The notes: generated by a model not told the origin, from the letters alone. Counted from the stretch's first letter, positions 25,049-35,438 are shown. The stretch: 64,000 bases of DNA from JAGOGN01 sp036652735 (GCA_036652735.1 JAVVVI010000006.1:1-64000), one strand, 5' to 3'. A program made the numbers and translations.

Positions 25049-25687
25049 TTATTCTCCTTTCGAAAAAGCCTTTAGCTGCTCTTTCATTGCAGTAATAACT
25101 GCAATATTGCGATTTGTTTTATAGTGTTCATTGTCAATCATTGTATGCACTTGCTCCACGCATACCTCTAAGTTATCATTGATAACAAGATAGTCATAGT
25201 CCTTCATATAATCGGCTTCTTTATATGCTTGTGAAAGCCTGGATAGAATAGTCGCCGTCTCTTCTGTTCCTCGTAAAGACAGGCGTTCTTTTAAAAGTTC
25301 CGCACTTGGAGGTGTCACAAATAAAAGCAGGGTATCCGGAAATCGTTTCTTAATCTGCAAGGCTCCCTGTGTTTCAATTTCTAAAATCACATCGGTCCCT
25401 TCTTCCAGACATTTGTTGACATAACTCTTGGGCGTACCATAATAATTCCCAACATACTGCGCATATTCAATTAGTTCGTCCTGTTGAATCATTTGTAAAA
25501 ATTCTTCTTTTGTTTTAAAGAAATATTCTCTGCCTTCTGCTTCTCCCACTCGTGGTGCACGTGTTGTTGCAGAAATTGAAAGTCCATATTGTTCCGGATA
25601 CTGTGCAAGTAATTTCTTCATAATGGTTCCTTTTCCGGAACCGGAAAATCCGGAAAGTACAACTAAAATCCCTTTTTTATTCTCCAT
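25049..25687 (-). CDS. gmk: Guanylate kinase
   Basis: The 212-residue kinase has the P-loop GFSGSGKGT, SATTRAPRVGEAEGREYFF (GMP-binding Arg and Tyr) and ILEIETQGALQIKKR. It phosphorylates GMP to GDP. The ATG at 25687 fits the usual start (MENKKGILVVLSG); a longer open frame to 25717 has worse ribosome-site spacing. The start overlaps remA by 11 bases. The second residue of the P-loop is Phe in place of the usual Pro. Confidence 0.94.
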   Translation of the reverse strand: MENKKGILVVLSGFSGSGKGTIMKKLLAQYPEQYGLSISATTRAPRVGEAEGREYFFKTKEEFLQMIQQDELIEYAQYVGNYYGTPKSYVNKCLEEGTDVILEIETQGALQIKKRFPDTLLLFVTPPSAELLKERLSLRGTEETATILSRLSQAYKEADYMKDYDYLVINDNLEVCVEQVHTMIDNEHYKTNRNIAVITAMKEQLKAFSKGE

Positions 25688-25946
25688 TATTTTTTTCTTC
25701 CACTCCATTTCCCTCATTAAACCTTGTTGTCAATGTATCCGGAAGTAAGGCAGATAGCACAATAAGGTTTGCATCTGTAATAATAATGGCACGGGTTCTT
25801 CTCCCTTGTGTGGCATCAATTATAAGTTCTTCTTCTTTTGCTTTTTGAATCAATCGTTTTGCCGGTGCGGAATCCGGATTTATGATACTCACCACTTTAC
25901 CGGTATTTACCGTGTTTCCAAACCCAATATTCATAAGTTTTGGCAT
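25677..25946 (-). CDS. remA: RemA-family regulatory protein (DUF370)
   Basis: The 89-residue protein has the RemA core NIGFGNTVNTGKVVSIINPDSAPAKRLIQ and IDATQGRRTRAIIITD. In Bacillus RemA is a DNA-binding activator of matrix operons; in clostridia the target is not known. The order yicC-remA-gmk-rpoZ is strongly conserved. The tail beyond ALLPDTL is rich in Asn and Glu. Confidence 0.9.
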   Translation of the reverse strand: MPKLMNIGFGNTVNTGKVVSIINPDSAPAKRLIQKAKEEELIIDATQGRRTRAIIITDANLIVLSALLPDTLTTRFNEGNGVEEKNNGE

Positions 25947-25957
25947 CTGATCACATC

Positions 25958-26836
25958 CTATTCAATATTTTGAATTTGTTCTCTTACCTTTTCAATATTT
26001 GTCTTAAGCTCAATTCCAATGTTTGAAATGGACAAATCATTTGATTTTGAAAGAATCGTATTCGCTTCCCGATTCATTTCCTGCGCAATAAAATCCAGTT
26101 TTCGTCCGATACTTCCGCCTTGAAGTAACGTCTCGCGGGTGCTTTGAATATGACTCTTCAAACGAACGGTTTCTTCATCTACACAAATTTTGTCGGCAAA
26201 AATTGTGATTTCAGTGGCTAATCGACTCTCATCGAGTTTTACATCTCCTAATAAATCAGCAACTTTTTCGCCTAATTTTTTACGATACTCCCTCATAATC
26301 TCAGGAGATCTTTCATCGATAAAAGTTACACAGGCATCCATTTCATTTAATTTTTCCAATAAATCAATCTTTAAATGTTCCCCTTCCTCCTGTCGGCTTT
26401 GGGAAAATTCTAAGGCTGCATTTGTAATTCCTTTTTCCAAAAAGGCCCACAGTTCCGCCTCATTCACTGACTGCTCTTCCATTGAAAAAACTTCCGGGAA
26501 TCTGGATAATGTTGATACACGAACATCATTTTGCAACTGAAAAGTATCTGCAATTTGATTCAGGTAGTTCAAATATTCTGCCGCTAAATCTTCGTTATAC
26601 TTAACGGTCATCTTACCTTCCGAAGAGTCTTCGTAGGAGATAAAGACATCTACTTTTCCACGCTGCATATAGTTTTTTAAAAGTGTTCGTATTGCACTAT
26701 CAAAAAAATTAAGTTTTTTCGGCATTTTTAAATTGATATCAAGGTATCTGTGGTTTACGGATTTGAGTTCTACCGTAAATTTTCGATTTTCATCTGAAAT
26801 CTCACATCGTCCGAATCCGGTCATGCTTTTAATCAT
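25958..26836 (-). CDS. yicC: YicC-family endoribonuclease
   Basis: From the ATG at 26836 (AGGAGG seven bases upstream) the 292-residue product starts MIKSMTGFGR and has VELKSVNHRYLDINLKMP near the N-terminus and GRKLDFIAQEMNREANTILSKS near the C-terminus, both diagnostic for YicC. Work on E. coli YicC assigns it endoribonuclease activity on small RNA. It is the first gene of the ten-gene unit. Confidence 0.94.
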   Translation of the reverse strand: MIKSMTGFGRCEISDENRKFTVELKSVNHRYLDINLKMPKKLNFFDSAIRTLLKNYMQRGKVDVFISYEDSSEGKMTVKYNEDLAAEYLNYLNQIADTFQLQNDVRVSTLSRFPEVFSMEEQSVNEAELWAFLEKGITNAALEFSQSRQEEGEHLKIDLLEKLNEMDACVTFIDERSPEIMREYRKKLGEKVADLLGDVKLDESRLATEITIFADKICVDEETVRLKSHIQSTRETLLQGGSIGRKLDFIAQEMNREANTILSKSNDLSISNIGIELKTNIEKVREQIQNIE

Positions 26837-26917
26837 GTTTCCTCCTATCCAATTCATTTATCTTCTGTGTTTTCTTTGCATGTCTGTTTGAAAGAAACTG
26901 CATGCATAGATACATTT

Positions 26918-26946
26918 ATTATAGTTTATTATTCGTCACAAGTCAA
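26918..26946 (-). promoter_or_regulatory. Strong sigma-A promoter of the yicC unit
   Basis: TTGACT (26946-26941), a 17-base spacer and TATAAT (26923-26918) match the consensus almost perfectly. The -35 box lies 4 bases after the stop codon of the ABC transporter gene. The roughly 75-base leader contains GCATG and CATGC arms that could form a small imperfect stem. Confidence 0.87.
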
Positions 26947-26950
26947 ATAT

Positions 26951-28744
26951 TTACTTTCTAAGAGCCTTTGCGGGTTCGATATGAAGTAAGGGATAACTTG
27001 CGACAGTGCTAATTGCCAGAATCGAAAGAAAGGCAGCAATCACCGTTCCCATTAGTTGCAGAACCGATATGGAAAAATCCAAGGAAAAGAACTTACAGCA
27101 GCAAGAACTACATGCAAGAAAACTTAAGGACACAAATGCGGAAAGGAAAGACAATACTATATTTTCCACCATCAGAATTGAAAAAATACCACCTTTGGAA
27201 TATCCAAGGGAAGACAATAACCCGACTTCATGATAGCGGGAATTTTGTAACTTTATCAGAAGAATGGTACATAAAAAGAACCCTGCCAGGAGCAGGAACA
27301 CAGAGATCATAAAAAACAACTGATTCAGGCTGTGGAACGTGGTCTCAAGTGCCGCTGCTTCTACTGCGGCATCTTTGGTTTGGATCTGATTTGATTTCAG
27401 TTTCTTACTAACCGAAACTATATCGGAGAATTCTTTCACTTCATAGCTGATTCCATAACTTTGTTTCCGGTTCATATTTTTATATAACGTTTGTTCGACA
27501 TTGGAACTTAGGAAAAAATCATCATAATTTTCATTAAAAATTCCACTTATGGTAAGAATCTGTGTTATTCCATTACAAGTGAACTGGATGGTCTCTCCTA
27601 TTAATTGATCAATATCTTCCTTGAATTTTTTAGCAAGACTTGGGGTAAGCGCAATTTCATTTTTTCCAAATTCAGGCATGCGTCCATAGGACATGGATTT
27701 TGTTGCCTTTGAATCCGGGAATTTTTCTGAAATAGTCTCCGTTCGCTCCCCAGCAGACAAGGTGATATCCTTTAATACATATTGATAATACACCCGTTCT
27801 ATTCGTTTATCTTTTTTTAGAAAGTGCAATAGCGTCTCATCAAAACAACCCTTTATAAATCCACTGTTATAGGCTGTATTTTTTCTTTGAAAATCGGCAA
27901 TTGAATGATCCATTACAGTTCCAAAGGATAGCGAAAAAAGAAACGCCAATAATCCTATGGAAATGGCAATTGATATGGCAAGATAACGTTTGAAATGCAC
28001 CTTAAAATTCTTGAAACTATGGGATAGAAAGATATGTTTTACATTGGGCTTAAGAATCAGCTTCCCCGTAGTTACCGGATTCGGGTCAGCTGGCTGTTCC
28101 GAATGAATCTGCTTCCCTTTTAGATGAATTACTTCATTGGCATAAGCACAGATTTTTTCATCATGTGTAATGACAATGACTAACTTCTCCTGTGCGATTT
28201 CACTAAGTACCTCCATGATTTCATTGGAGGTGTTTCGATCCAGGGCACCGGTGGGCTCATCGGCAAGTATTATTTGAGGATTCCCCATTAATGCCCTTGC
28301 GATTGCCACACGCTGTTTTTGTCCGCCGGAAAGATGTTCGATTTTTTCATGGACTTTTTCGGAAAGTCCAATTCGCTCCAGTATGGTTTGTGCTTTAGAA
28401 ATCGTTTGCTCCGATGGGGCATTGGACAGTTCACAAGCAAGCATAACATTTTCCAGCACGGTATAGCCCTTTAGAAGATGGTAATTTTGGAAAACAAATC
28501 CAATGTTATCTTTTCGATACGTACATAGTTCTGCTGCATTCATTGTATGAATGGATGTGGAGCCAACCAGCAGCTCCCCTTCATACTGGGAATCAAATCC
28601 TGCAAGAAGGTTGAGTAATGTTGTTTTTCCACTTCCGGATGGTCCCATTAGACACACAATTCCTTTTTCCGGGAACGTGTAATGAATCTGTTCCAGAATG
28701 GTTGTGCCTGCATATTGTTTAGTTAGATTTTTTATTGTAATCAT
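26951..28744 (-). CDS. ABC transporter with ATPase and FtsX-like permease fused
   Basis: The 597-residue protein has a MacB/LolD-type ATPase (about 1-215) with Walker A GPSGSGKTT, signature LSGGQKQRVAIARAL, Walker B ILADEPTGALD and the switch His in VITHDE. A transmembrane segment near 250-270 is followed by an extracellular region and three C-terminal hydrophobic segments with the FtsX-type ending PLLHIEPAKALRK. This family exports peptides or lipids; the substrate is unknown. It is a single gene divergent from rqcH, with an AAAGGAG start, and without a partner sensor or second permease nearby. Confidence 0.88.
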   Translation of the reverse strand: MITIKNLTKQYAGTTILEQIHYTFPEKGIVCLMGPSGSGKTTLLNLLAGFDSQYEGELLVGSTSIHTMNAAELCTYRKDNIGFVFQNYHLLKGYTVLENVMLACELSNAPSEQTISKAQTILERIGLSEKVHEKIEHLSGGQKQRVAIARALMGNPQIILADEPTGALDRNTSNEIMEVLSEIAQEKLVIVITHDEKICAYANEVIHLKGKQIHSEQPADPNPVTTGKLILKPNVKHIFLSHSFKNFKVHFKRYLAISIAISIGLLAFLFSLSFGTVMDHSIADFQRKNTAYNSGFIKGCFDETLLHFLKKDKRIERVYYQYVLKDITLSAGERTETISEKFPDSKATKSMSYGRMPEFGKNEIALTPSLAKKFKEDIDQLIGETIQFTCNGITQILTISGIFNENYDDFFLSSNVEQTLYKNMNRKQSYGISYEVKEFSDIVSVSKKLKSNQIQTKDAAVEAAALETTFHSLNQLFFMISVFLLLAGFFLCTILLIKLQNSRYHEVGLLSSLGYSKGGIFSILMVENIVLSFLSAFVSLSFLACSSCCCKFFSLDFSISVLQLMGTVIAAFLSILAISTVASYPLLHIEPAKALRK

Positions 28745-28912
28745 AGCTTCTCCTTTAGTTGTTCTTCACTTAGTGTAGCAAAGAACAGATAAATTCTATG
28801 TTAAGGACTACAATGAAATATCCTTGGGGTTATGTACTTCTCTTCTTATTTAGTATATAATAGACTTCTAGTTTGAAAAAAAAGACTGAAAGAGAACTTG
28901 TAAGGAGATAAT

Positions 28913-30655
28913 ATGGCATTTGACGGAACCACAATTGCAGCAATTGTACATGAATTAAATGAAACAATTCTAAATGGACGAATTAGTAAAATTGCACAAC
29001 CGGAGACGGATGAGTTGATTCTAACAATAAAAGGACAGTTGGGACAGGAACGCTTGCTTCTTTCTGCCAGCGCTTCTCTTCCACTGATTTATTTAACCAG
29101 TGAAAATAAACAAAGTCCAATGACTGCTCCTAATTTCTGTATGTTATTAAGAAAACATATTGCGAATGGCAGAATCACAAAGATTTTCCAGCCGGATTTT
29201 GAACGAATCATTAACTTTGAAATTGAACATCTAAATGAAATGGGGGATCCTGCCAAAAAGAATTTGATTGTTGAATTAATGGGCAAGCACAGTAATATTA
29301 TATTCTGTGATGAGGATGGAAAAATTATTGATTCCATTAAGCATATTTCGGCACAGACCAGTTCTGTACGGGAAGTTCTGCCTGGAAGAGACTATTTTAT
29401 TCCAAAGACGCAGGAAAAGTTCAACCCACTGCTTACATCGGAAGAGGAATTTACGACTGCTGTTTTTAGTAAGCCGGTCTCACTTTGTACTGCACTCTAT
29501 ACGACCTATACCGGAATCAGTCCTTTGATTGCCTCTGAAATCTGCTACCGTGCTGGAATTGATGGGGATTTAAGCAAAGATGCACTCAATGACTCCCAGC
29601 GCCATCATTTGTATCATATGTTTCAACTATTGATGGAGGATATAGAAGCAAACCATGTGCATCCCAACATTGTATTAATTGGAGAGGAACCACTGGAGTA
29701 CGCTGTCTTTGAATTACAACAATACCAAGATGCGGATAAAACCTACGATCCCTCTATTTCTAAAATATTACAGCAGTTCTATTCCCTTAAGAACAGTTAC
29801 ACAAGAATTCGGCAAAAATCTGTGGATCTTCGTAAAATTGTAAACACAGCTTTGGAACGAAATCTTAAAAAATATGATTTACAGTTAAAACAATTAAAGG
29901 ATACCCAGAAACGAGAGAACTATAAAGTATATGGTGAATTAATTCATACCTATGGATATCAATTAGACCAGGGAATCTCCTCTTTTGAAGCAGAGAACTA
30001 TTATACGAATAAAAAAATAACCATTCCATTGGATCCACAGCTCACGCCCCAGGAAAATGCGTTGAAATACTTTGAACGATATAACAAGTTAAAACGTACC
30101 TTTGAAGCATTAACGGAACTTACCATTACAACCAAGGAAGAAATCAACCATCTGGAATCCATTGCTAACTCTCTTGAAATAGCAAGGAAGGAAGATGACC
30201 TTGCTCAAATTAAACTAGAACTAACCGATTGTGGTTATATTCGCAGAAAAGGTCCCCAGAAAAAGATTAAAATTAAAAGTACACCCTTCCACTATCGTTC
30301 CCAGGATGGGTTTGATATTTATGTTGGAAAAAATAACTACCAAAATGATGAACTTACCTTTAAATTTGCCAATGGTGGGGACTGGTGGTTCCATGCAAAA
30401 GCAATTCCCGGCTCCCATGTAATTGTAAAATCAGAGGGAAGAGAATTAACGGACCGGACCTTTGAGGAAGCTGCTCGTCTTGCAGGTTATTATTCCAAGG
30501 GACGTGGAAATGACAAAGTTGAGATTGATTATCTTAAACGAAAAGATGTAAAGAAACCAAACGGGTCCAAACCGGGATTTGTTGTATATTATACTAATTT
30601 TTCAATGACTATTTCTCCGGATATTGCCGGAATGGAGGAAGTGCTGCCTATCTAA
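28913..30655 (+). CDS. rqcH: RqcH (NFACT-family ribosome rescue factor)
   Basis: The 580-residue protein has the NFACT N-terminal region (MAFDGTTIAAIVHELNETILNGRISKIAQP), the DR motif-containing middle, coiled coil, and a C-terminal NFACT-R domain (YVGKNNYQNDELTFKFANGGDWWFHAK, DIAG end). It binds stalled 50S subunits and adds C-terminal alanine tails. Older annotation calls it fibronectin-binding protein. It has AAGGAGATAAT before the ATG, and TATAAT at 28856-28861 is a possible -10 with a poor -35. Its stop overlaps the convergent lipoprotein gene. Confidence 0.93.
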   Translation: MAFDGTTIAAIVHELNETILNGRISKIAQPETDELILTIKGQLGQERLLLSASASLPLIYLTSENKQSPMTAPNFCMLLRKHIANGRITKIFQPDFERIINFEIEHLNEMGDPAKKNLIVELMGKHSNIIFCDEDGKIIDSIKHISAQTSSVREVLPGRDYFIPKTQEKFNPLLTSEEEFTTAVFSKPVSLCTALYTTYTGISPLIASEICYRAGIDGDLSKDALNDSQRHHLYHMFQLLMEDIEANHVHPNIVLIGEEPLEYAVFELQQYQDADKTYDPSISKILQQFYSLKNSYTRIRQKSVDLRKIVNTALERNLKKYDLQLKQLKDTQKRENYKVYGELIHTYGYQLDQGISSFEAENYYTNKKITIPLDPQLTPQENALKYFERYNKLKRTFEALTELTITTKEEINHLESIANSLEIARKEDDLAQIKLELTDCGYIRRKGPQKKIKIKSTPFHYRSQDGFDIYVGKNNYQNDELTFKFANGGDWWFHAKAIPGSHVIVKSEGRELTDRTFEEAARLAGYYSKGRGNDKVEIDYLKRKDVKKPNGSKPGFVVYYTNFSMTISPDIAGMEEVLPI

Positions 30656-31409
30656 TGCAAGCTTGTTTTGCTTCAGCCGGAATCTCTAAGGTTTGTTTGG
30701 AATTAAGATTCGATAGTTTATAAGTATTGTCATAGGCGATTCCATTTACCGTTTCATTTGCGGTTACTAGAACAGGAAAATAATTTTTTTTATCTAAATA
30801 CATTACAATTATTTCATCTTTTGTTGCATTTGATACGTTTTTACTGTCATAGGTAAGTAAATAACAGTCTTCACCATTTAGATCTTCTTCTGTTAGTGAC
30901 AACGCCTCAATGGCATAATTATCAAATAAAGTTGGTGAAATTGCATCCATACATTCCTGATAATTCAGTATGGTTTCATTAATTTCTTCCGGATTATTAA
31001 TCAAAGCATAATACCATTCTTCCGGTTCCTGATCCTCCTTAAGATAACGGGTATAGGTATCCAATATGGCATCGTGGGAATCATAATAATTTTCAATTTT
31101 AAAGGAAACTTCATCCTCACTATAGTATGTTAGCTGTTCATATACGGTGTAAGAAGAGTCCTTTAAAAAAGCGTGATATAAGATGTGTTCATCACTGGCT
31201 CCCCCAATCAACATATCTTTTTCAAACTCCAAATACGTAACTTCGTTAAAAGCATCTTTGGCTTTCTTTAATACGTCTTCCGCCGTAACTACTTTGACCT
31301 TTTTATCTGCCTCTACACTTTTTGCTGAAAGAAATGGCAAATTTGCACATCCGGTTGAAAAACCGGAAAAGCAAATTAAGAGTAGTGCGATTCGTAACCA
31401 TCGTTTCAT
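30648..31409 (-). CDS. Lipoprotein of unknown function
   Basis: The 253-residue protein has a signal peptide ending in the lipobox FSTG-C (Cys21), so it is a lipid-anchored surface protein. The rest is acidic with repeated short Tyr- and Glu-rich strands and no recognised domain; it has the general look of LolA-like outer-leaflet lipoproteins of Firmicutes, but this is only an impression. It is coupled to recG by an ATGA overlap, and its 3' end overlaps that of the convergent rqcH by 8 bases. Confidence 0.8.
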   Translation of the reverse strand: MKRWLRIALLLICFSGFSTGCANLPFLSAKSVEADKKVKVVTAEDVLKKAKDAFNEVTYLEFEKDMLIGGASDEHILYHAFLKDSSYTVYEQLTYYSEDEVSFKIENYYDSHDAILDTYTRYLKEDQEPEEWYYALINNPEEINETILNYQECMDAISPTLFDNYAIEALSLTEEDLNGEDCYLLTYDSKNVSNATKDEIIVMYLDKKNYFPVLVTANETVNGIAYDNTYKLSNLNSKQTLEIPAEAKQACIR

Positions 31410-33388
31410 TTAATTTCTCCTTTGCGTTTTTGTTCATTTATATCATCTGCTGCAAGCTGCAGCAAGCTATTGTCCCGATATATGTCTCCCAGGCAAAAGT
31501 TCATCTCTCCGCTTTGACGAATGCCAAAAAAATCTCCCGGTCCCCTTAATAGCAGATCCTGTTCTGCAATTTCAAACCCATCATTGGAGTGATTTAAAAT
31601 CGTTAATCGCTCCTGCTCTTTTCCCTTGGAATCTCCATTCATTAAAATACAATAAGACTGTGCACTGCTTCGGCCAACGCGCCCCCTTAACTGATGAAGC
31701 TGGGCAAGACCAAACCGCTCTGCATTTAGAATAAGCATTACCGTTGCATTGGGAACATTTACGCCCACTTCCACAACGGTAGTGGATACTAAAATCTGAA
31801 TCTCATTTCCGGCAAATTCTTTCATGACTTTTTCTTTTTCCATTGCTTTCATTTTCCCATGAAGAGAAGCAATCTTATACCGTCCCTTATAAAATTCAGT
31901 AAGCATTTCGGTACAGTGCTGTACATCTTCGGCATCCACCGCCTCACTTTCTTCAACTAATGGACAAATAACATAGGCCTGATAACCACATTGTACCTGT
32001 TCTTCTATAAATTCAAGTGATTTTCGATAATATTTTTTATCAACCACACAGTTCTTAATTGGTTTTCTTGAAGCAGGAAGTTCCTGAATCTTTGAAATGC
32101 TTAAATCTCCATATAAGATAATTGCCAAGGTTCTGGGGATGGGTGTTGCACTCATTACTAATATATGCGGAAAATTCCCCTTTTTGCCAAGGCTCTCCCG
32201 CTGCCTTACACCAAACCGATGCTGTTCATCCGTAATAACCAAAGCAAGTGATTCAAACTGTACATCCTCTTGAATTAAGGCATGGGTTCCCAGCACTAAT
32301 GCACCCGGTGTATTGAGAATCTCATTCTTAATGTTGCGTTTGTCCTTCACACTCATGCTTCCGGTTAGTAAAAAAAGTTTCATGTTCAGATGAAGTCGTT
32401 GTGCCAATTCAGAAAAAGAAACATAATGCTGACCGGCAAGAACTTCTGTTGGAACCATAAGTGCCGACTGGTATCCATTTAGAGAGGCATAAATCATGGC
32501 TAAAAATGCAATAATGGTCTTTCCACAGCCAACGTCTCCTTGGAGCAGACGCATCATAGGAATTGGTTTCTTCATATCCAGCAGGACATCATGCAACGCA
32601 TTATGCTGTCCCATTGTAAGCGCATAAGGCAGATCTTTTAGCAAAGAAAGAACCGGCTCTAAATCCTTGAATTGAAATTGATTATATAATTGAATTTTAT
32701 CCTTCTTTAAGGACTCCAGTTGCAGGAGAAAATGATAAAATTCTTCATAAATCAATCGTTTTCTTGCGTTTTGCAATTCTTCTTCATTCTCTGGAAAATG
32801 CATGGTATATAAGGCCTGGGTATAATCCGGAAAACAATATTTCTCAACAAGAAAAGGTGGAAGTGTGTCTTCCAGTTGTTGACAGTAACGAAACGCATTT
32901 TCTACACATTTTTGATGTAATTTATTCGTTAATCCTGCGGTTAATGAATATACCGGCTGCAAAGAACAACGCATTTGATGGTATTGTTCCGGAGAAAAAA
33001 TAACAGATTGTTCCATAGAATACATTGCATTTTTCTTTTTTAATTTTCCAAAAAAAAGATAGGTTTCATTAAAATGTAAACTATTTTTTAGAAAGGGTTT
33101 TCGATACCAGACAAGGGAAAGCTTCCTGTTCTCTTCCATTATGGTTGTTGTTGTTAATTTCATTCCATTTACAGCTCTTACATATACAGGAGAATGAATG
33201 GTTCCCTGTATGGTGCAAAAGGTATCCACCTGGGCATCTGTTAACGCAGTGACCTCAGGGTAGTTTACATAATTATTCGGAAAGCGAAGGAGTATATCAC
33301 CCAAGGTGAATACTCCTAGTTTTGCAAATAATTTTTCTGTTTTATCACCAATTCCTTTTAATTCACGAATGGAAGTATCCGGACCCAT
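31406..33388 (-). CDS. recG: ATP-dependent DNA helicase RecG
   Basis: The 660-residue helicase has an N-terminal wedge domain, Walker A GDVGCGKT, the DEQH box (VITDEQHRFGVRQR), SATPIPRTLA, and the RGRVGR motif (HQLRGRVGRSSAQS). RecG remodels stalled replication forks and branched DNA. It is placed after the fakA-like gene by 10 bases and precedes a lipoprotein gene, a layout seen in clostridia. Confidence 0.95.
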   Translation of the reverse strand: MGPDTSIRELKGIGDKTEKLFAKLGVFTLGDILLRFPNNYVNYPEVTALTDAQVDTFCTIQGTIHSPVYVRAVNGMKLTTTTIMEENRKLSLVWYRKPFLKNSLHFNETYLFFGKLKKKNAMYSMEQSVIFSPEQYHQMRCSLQPVYSLTAGLTNKLHQKCVENAFRYCQQLEDTLPPFLVEKYCFPDYTQALYTMHFPENEEELQNARKRLIYEEFYHFLLQLESLKKDKIQLYNQFQFKDLEPVLSLLKDLPYALTMGQHNALHDVLLDMKKPIPMMRLLQGDVGCGKTIIAFLAMIYASLNGYQSALMVPTEVLAGQHYVSFSELAQRLHLNMKLFLLTGSMSVKDKRNIKNEILNTPGALVLGTHALIQEDVQFESLALVITDEQHRFGVRQRESLGKKGNFPHILVMSATPIPRTLAIILYGDLSISKIQELPASRKPIKNCVVDKKYYRKSLEFIEEQVQCGYQAYVICPLVEESEAVDAEDVQHCTEMLTEFYKGRYKIASLHGKMKAMEKEKVMKEFAGNEIQILVSTTVVEVGVNVPNATVMLILNAERFGLAQLHQLRGRVGRSSAQSYCILMNGDSKGKEQERLTILNHSNDGFEIAEQDLLLRGPGDFFGIRQSGEMNFCLGDIYRDNSLLQLAADDINEQKRKGEIK

Positions 33389-33398
33389 AGCTTCACCT

Positions 33399-35069
33399 TT
33401 ATTCTACAGAAATCAGGTAATAGTAAATTGGCTGACCACCACTATATACCTCTAACTCACAATCAGGATACTGTTCTTGTAATTTTGAAGCCAGTTCCTG
33501 TGCAATATCCTCAGTTACATCTTCTCCATAATAGATGCTGATAATAGAAGACTCTTCCTCTACCATTTTTGACATCATTGAAAAAACAACTTCATCAATC
33601 TCTTTTCCTGCTGAAAGAATGGTTGAATCACCAATTCCCATATAATCATTTTCCTTGATTTCAATGGAATCAATTACCGTATCTCGAACAGCATACGTTA
33701 CCTGACCTGTCTTTACGGTTGTAATCTCGGAAAGCATACTTTCTTCATTTTCTTCAGGAGACTTTTCCGGAATATAGTTAATGAGAGCAACAATTCCCTG
33801 GGGAACGGTCTTTGTTGGAATCACATGGATTATTTTATCTTCACATAAAGATGCAGCCTGGTTTGCTGCAAGTATTATATTCTTATTATTCGGCAGAATA
33901 AAGATATGGTCTGCATTCACCTGCTTTATTGCATTTAACATATCCTCCGTACTTGGATTCATTGTTTGTCCACCTTCAATGAGATAATCCACGCCCAATC
34001 CCTTGAATATCTCATTTAGTCCAGTTCCAATTGAGACAGAGATAAATCCCATTTCTTTCTTTGGTTCCTGTATCTGCTCAGCCAGTTGCGCTTCTTTTTC
34101 CTGTTTGGCAATATTCGAAGCATCTTTAATGAGACGTTCCTGATGTTCTTCTCTCATATTGTCGATTTTAATTCGGCTTAAAGAACCATGGGTAAGTGCT
34201 ATCTGAATGGCAAGTCCCGGATCGTTTGTATGCACATGTACTTTTATGATTTCATCATCTGCAACCACTACAATCGAATCACCGATTCCTTCTAAAAAGT
34301 GGCGGAATTCCTTCTCCGTAGAAGCTGTAATGGGATTCGTAAGAACAATTAAGAATTCCGTACAATAACCAAATTTAATCTCTGCTTCTGTTTGCGGTGA
34401 AATCTTAACAATTCCCGAAGTCGGTCCCTTGGCAAAGGAATAATCAATTTCCTTTCCTAAATAAGCATCAAATGCGCCCTTTAGAACCTCCACCAGTCCC
34501 TGACCACCGGAATCAACCACACCTGCCTGCTTTAATACCGGTAACAGATCCGGTGTCTTACTTAACACCTCTTCTGCTTCTTCAATAATCTTAGCAAGAA
34601 AGACTTCCATATCATCTACTTCACCAATTAAATCCAAAGCCTTGTCCGCTACACCTCTTGCAACGGTAAGAATGGTTCCCTCTTTGGGTTTCATAACTGC
34701 TTTATAAGCTGTTTCAACTCCCTTTTGAAAGGCTTCCGAAAGGGTTAAAACATCTATTTCCTCATGATTGGAAATTACCTTTGTAAAGCCACGAAATAAT
34801 TGAGATAAAATAACACCGGAATTTCCTCTTGCTCCTCTTAAAGAGCCGGATGAAATTGCCTTTGAGATTGAAACCATGTTTAAATCCTCAATGGCACTGA
34901 TTTCTTTTGCAGCCGACATAATTGTCATGCACATATTTGTTCCGGTATCTCCATCCGGAACCGGAAATACATTTAATTCATTGATCCATTCTTTTTTTGA
35001 TTCTAAATTTTTCGCTCCGGCAAGAAACATCTTTGCCAACATTTTTGCGTTTATTGTACTAGCAGCCAC
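33399..35069 (-). CDS. fakA: Fatty acid kinase-like FakA/DAK2-domain protein
   Basis: The 556-residue protein starts with the DhaL/DAK2 kinase domain (NVFPVPDGDTGTNMCMT with the metal-binding Asp, RGARGNSGVILSQLF) and has a central and a DegV-like C-terminal region. In Firmicutes FakA phosphorylates fatty acids carried by FakB proteins, feeding them to phospholipid synthesis. The start is GTG with AAGGAGG upstream. It is the usual neighbour of the Asp23 gene and recG. No FakB (DegV) gene is seen in this window. Confidence 0.9.
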   Translation of the reverse strand: MAASTINAKMLAKMFLAGAKNLESKKEWINELNVFPVPDGDTGTNMCMTIMSAAKEISAIEDLNMVSISKAISSGSLRGARGNSGVILSQLFRGFTKVISNHEEIDVLTLSEAFQKGVETAYKAVMKPKEGTILTVARGVADKALDLIGEVDDMEVFLAKIIEEAEEVLSKTPDLLPVLKQAGVVDSGGQGLVEVLKGAFDAYLGKEIDYSFAKGPTSGIVKISPQTEAEIKFGYCTEFLIVLTNPITASTEKEFRHFLEGIGDSIVVVADDEIIKVHVHTNDPGLAIQIALTHGSLSRIKIDNMREEHQERLIKDASNIAKQEKEAQLAEQIQEPKKEMGFISVSIGTGLNEIFKGLGVDYLIEGGQTMNPSTEDMLNAIKQVNADHIFILPNNKNIILAANQAASLCEDKIIHVIPTKTVPQGIVALINYIPEKSPEENEESMLSEITTVKTGQVTYAVRDTVIDSIEIKENDYMGIGDSTILSAGKEIDEVVFSMMSKMVEEESSIISIYYGEDVTEDIAQELASKLQEQYPDCELEVYSGGQPIYYYLISVE

Positions 35070-35081
35070 AGCTATTCCTCC

Positions 35082-35438
35082 TTAATCGATTACACGAATA
35101 CCTTCAACAAAAATGTTGATTTTTTCAATCTCAAGTCCGGTAAATTCTTCTACTTGATATTTAACGGTACTAATCAGTGTATCGGATATGGTTGTAATAC
35201 TCACACCATATGCAATAATAACATGAAAATCTATTGTAATCTTATTTTCCACAATATCTACGTTAATTCCATGAGTCAAATAATCATGTTTTAATAATTT
35301 AACAAGTCCATCTTTTACATTGACTGCCGCCATGCCAACAATACCAAAGCATCCTACCGCTACGCTTCCGGCATAGGTCTTAATTACTTCTTCATCAATG
35401 AGAACTTTTCCTAACTTCGTATCCATTTGACCTTTCAT
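35082..35438 (-). CDS. Asp23/Gls24-family protein
   Basis: The 118-residue protein has the Asp23 core KVLIDEEVIKTYAGSVAVGCFGIVGMAAV and the VIIAYGVSITTISDTLISTVKYQVEEFTG end. The family (YloU) forms soluble or membrane-linked proteins connected to cell-envelope stress; the job is not defined. The ATG at 35438 with GGAGG upstream is preferred to an ATG 30 bases further up. It is first in the fakA-recG unit. Confidence 0.88.
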   Translation of the reverse strand: MKGQMDTKLGKVLIDEEVIKTYAGSVAVGCFGIVGMAAVNVKDGLVKLLKHDYLTHGINVDIVENKITIDFHVIIAYGVSITTISDTLISTVKYQVEEFTGLEIEKINIFVEGIRVID